Source of the DNA: Sitta carolinensis
Lineage: Eukaryota > Chordata > Aves > Passeriformes > Sittidae
Length of the DNA stretch: 64,000 nt
Assembly: GCA_032173965.1 (NCBI GenBank)
Contig: CM063311.1
Span: forward strand, 372,001 to 436,000
Reading direction: 5' to 3'
How positions within the stretch are numbered: position 1 is the first letter of the stretch; every line of letters begins with the position of its first letter. Below, piece by piece: positions 61,850-64,000 of the stretch. A model generated the notes under the pieces. That model made no database searches. It was not told where the DNA came from and was given only the letters and a program-made list of their open reading frames with translations. The translations under genes were made by a program, and so were the position numbers.

Positions 61850-63260
61850 TGGGTGGAATTTTGGGGTTCCTGGATGGAATTTTGGGGTCCTGGATGGAAA
61901 TTTGGGGTCCTGAGTGGAATTTTGGGGTTCCTGGGTGGAATTTTGGGGTTCCTGGATGGAATTTTGGGTTCCTGAGTGGAGTTTTGGGTCCTGGATGGAA
62001 TTTTGGGGTTCCTGGATGGAATTTTGGGGTTCCTGAGTGGAGTTTTAAGGTCCTGGATGGAAATTTGGGGTTCCTGGGTGGAATTTTTGGGTCCTGGGTG
62101 GAATTTTGGGGTTCCTGGGAGGAGTTTTGGGGTCTTGGGTGGAATTTTGGGGTCCTGGGTTGAATTTTGGGGTCCTGGATGAAGTTTTGGGGTTCCTGGA
62201 TGGAATTTTGGGGCTCCTGGATGGAATTTTGGGATTCCTGAGTGGAGTTTTGGGGTCCTGGATGGAAATTTTGGGGTCTTGGGTGGAATTTTGGGGTTCC
62301 TGAGTGGAATTTTGGGGTTCCTGGATGGAATTTTGGGTTCTTGGGAGGAGTTTTGGGGTTCCTGGATGGAATTTTGGGGTTCCTGGGTTGAATTTTGGGG
62401 TCTTGGGTGGAATTTTGGGGTTCCTGGGAGGAGTTTTGGGGTCTTGGGTGGAGTTTTGGTGGTCCTAGAAAAAATTCTGGGGTCCTGCAGGATGTTTTGG
62501 GGTCCTGCACGGAATTTTTGGCTCCTGGATTGAAATTTGGGGTGCCTGGGTGGAATTTTGGGGTTCCTGAGTGGAATTTTGGTGTCCTGGATGGAATTTT
62601 GGGGCTCCTGGGTGGAATTTTGGTGTCCAGGGTGGAATTTTGGGGTTCTGGGAGGACTTTTTGGGTCCTGGGTGAACTTTTGGGGTTCCTGGGTGATGTT
62701 TTGGTGGTCCTAGATAAAATTTTGGGGTCCTAGATGAAATTTTGGGTTTCTGGGTGGAATATTTGCGTTCCTCGGAGGAGTTTTGGGGTCCTGGATGGAA
62801 TTTTGAGGTTCTGGATGAAGTTTTTGGATTTTTGGATGGACTTTTAGGGTTCCTGGGTGAAGTTTTGGTGGCTCTAGATGAACTTTTGGGGTCCTGGATG
62901 GAAATTTGGGGTTCTGGGTGGAATTCTGAAGTCCTGGGTGAAGTTTTGGGATTTTGGATGGAATTCTGAGGTCCTGGGTGAAGTTTTGGTGGCCCTAACT
63001 GAAATTTTGGGGTTCCTGGTGGAATTTTGAGGTCCTGGCTGAAATATTTGGGTTCCTCAGAGGAGTTTTGGGGTTCCTGGATGGAATTTTGAGGTTCCTG
63101 GGGGGAGTTTTGGGGTCCAGGGTGGAATTTTGGGGTTCTGGGAGGACTTTTTGGGTCCTGGGTGAACTTTTGGGGTTCCTGGGTGAAGTTTTGGTGGCCC
63201 TAACTGAAATTTTGGGTTCCTGGGTGGAATTTTGAGGTCCTGGTTGGACTTTGGTGATGT
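61850..63260. repeat. SPTBN4 intron 1 'ggaattttggggttcctg' repeat
   Basis: ~20-22-bp unit 'ggaattttggggttcctgga' with many single-base variants. Confidence 0.95.
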
Positions 63261-63321
63261 CCCAGGATCTGCTGGTGGTTCCCTGGTGGCCTCGGGGAGG
63301 TTCTCCATGGTGGACACCTAC

Positions 63322-63524
63322 TTGGCCCGGAGCTCCTCCATGGCCTCGGCCACGCGCTCGCTGTGGAGGTTGCGCTGGCGCCGGAGGCTCTCGCCGGCCT
63401 GCAGGACCAGCTGGACCTTCTGCAGGTTCAGCTCCAGCGTGGTGGAGAAGTCCTTGTGCTTCTTCAGCGCCTTGGTCACCCCCTCCACCGTGTCGGGCAG
63501 CTCGGCGTGAGCCAGGGTGGTCTC
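63322..63524 (-). CDS. SPTBN4: SPTBN4 exon 1 of the window: spectrin repeat 9
   Basis: Codes ETTLAHAELPDTVEGVTKAL, then KKHKDFSTTLELNLQKVQLV and RRQRNLHSERVAEAMEELRA. Acceptor TCCCAG, donor CCAA|GTAGGT, phase 2 out, completed by exon 2. Earlier exons (CH domains, repeats 1-8) are beyond the window edge. Confidence 0.92.
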
Positions 63525-63544
63525 CTGGGAGGGACCCCCTGGGT

Positions 63545-64000
63545 GGTCACCTCGGGGCCACCGGAGGAGATCCACCGGGAGGTGCCACCACCCAAATCCA
63601 CCGGCCAGGAGCTTCTACAAACCGTTCCCACCAACTAGGACCTTCTGCCACCACCCAAATCCACCAGCCAGGACCTTCTGCAAACCATTCCCACCACCCA
63701 GGAGCTTCTACAAACCATTCCCACCACCAACCAGGACCTTCTACAAACCATTCCCACCACCCAGAACCTTCTGCCACCACCCAAATCCACCGACCAGGAC
63801 CTTCTGCAAACCATTCCCACCACCAGGACCTTCTACAAACCATTCCCACCACCCCAGACCTTCTCCCACCCTGTCCCACCATCTCAGACCTTCTGCAACC
63901 CATCACTGGCACCACCCCAGACCTTCTCCAACCCAAATCCATCAACCAGGACCTTCTCCCACCATCTCAGACCTTCCCCAGTCCATCATCTCCACCACCC
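63545..64000. repeat. Minisatellite in the intron upstream of the first visible SPTBN4 exon
   Basis: 'accaggaccttctacaaacc' / 'attcccaccaccc' units running to the window end. No exon seen. Confidence 0.93.

Larger units (their letters stand above)
29165..63524 (-). other. SPTBN4: SPTBN4 gene, 3' half (19 exons)
   Basis: Beta-IV spectrin, a submembrane cytoskeletal protein that pairs with alpha-II spectrin and is tethered by ankyrin-G at axon initial segments and nodes of Ranvier. Nineteen minus-strand exons, about 3.76 kb of coding sequence (some 1,254 codons), align in order to the C-terminal half of the family: repeats 9-16, partial repeat 17, linker and PH domain. The isoform call rests on the linker, where RRERRERRLERQESSE, KATLADIVEQLQEKEAG and ERTPRPxRPRARDRPKPRRRP are signatures of beta-IV as I remember the human protein; other beta-spectrins lack them. 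All splice ends are GT/AG and phases agree, except for one frameshift in exon 16. The 5' half is outside the window. Confidence 0.93.

Overview
The window looks like avian nuclear DNA, most likely a passerine bird and most likely a GC-rich microchromosome. Three things point there: a beta-IV spectrin gene (SPTBN4) whose introns are almost wholly tandem repeat; three copies of a C2H2 zinc-finger gene of the type expanded in songbirds (an 'EEEAVRKRKM' exon followed by '[15 protein letters not shown]'); and an endogenous retrovirus with avian-type gag and env remnants. The species call is inference from protein-family recognition, not from a search.

Layout. From 1 to about 29 kb lies a duplicated zinc-finger/ERV domain. 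Copy A (minus, ZNF exons 3529-1906) and copy B (plus, 15416-17357) are arms of a large inverted duplication whose axis, near 7-8 kb, holds an LTR-like fragment and a 12-bp GC-rich satellite. Copy C (minus, 26748-25158) is inverted relative to B, and the interval between B and C is an ERV (5' LTR 17520-17806, PBS, gag and env remnants, no recognisable pol, PPT and 3' LTR at 24401-24802) into which a second LTR family has inserted in inverted orientation (19752-24229). Each ZNF copy has the same order: GC-box CpG island, 42-bp minisatellite, a 78-nt exon, then a zinc-finger exon. Copy A has one long open zinc-finger frame; B and C carry several frameshifts. A 100-N assembly gap lies inside the 3' LTR.

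From about 29.1 to 63.5 kb, on the minus strand, lies the 3' half of SPTBN4. I could place 19 consecutive coding exons with canonical GT/AG ends and matching phases, running from spectrin repeat 9 through partial repeat 17, the beta-IV-specific basic linker and the PH domain to the stop codon at 29965, with poly(A) signals near 29170-29218. The 5' half (actin-binding CH domains, repeats 1-8) is beyond the right edge. Exon 16 has an apparent frameshift in a GC-rich proline run and an in-frame tandem copy of its own 3' splice site.

Almost every SPTBN4 intron longer than about 100 bp is filled by its own private minisatellite family; the three introns of 83-91 bp are repeat-free. Most long open frames in the window are artefacts of these repeats. 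The main biological content is therefore one conserved neuronal cytoskeleton gene, one young zinc-finger/ERV duplication cluster, and an unusually dense set of minisatellites.
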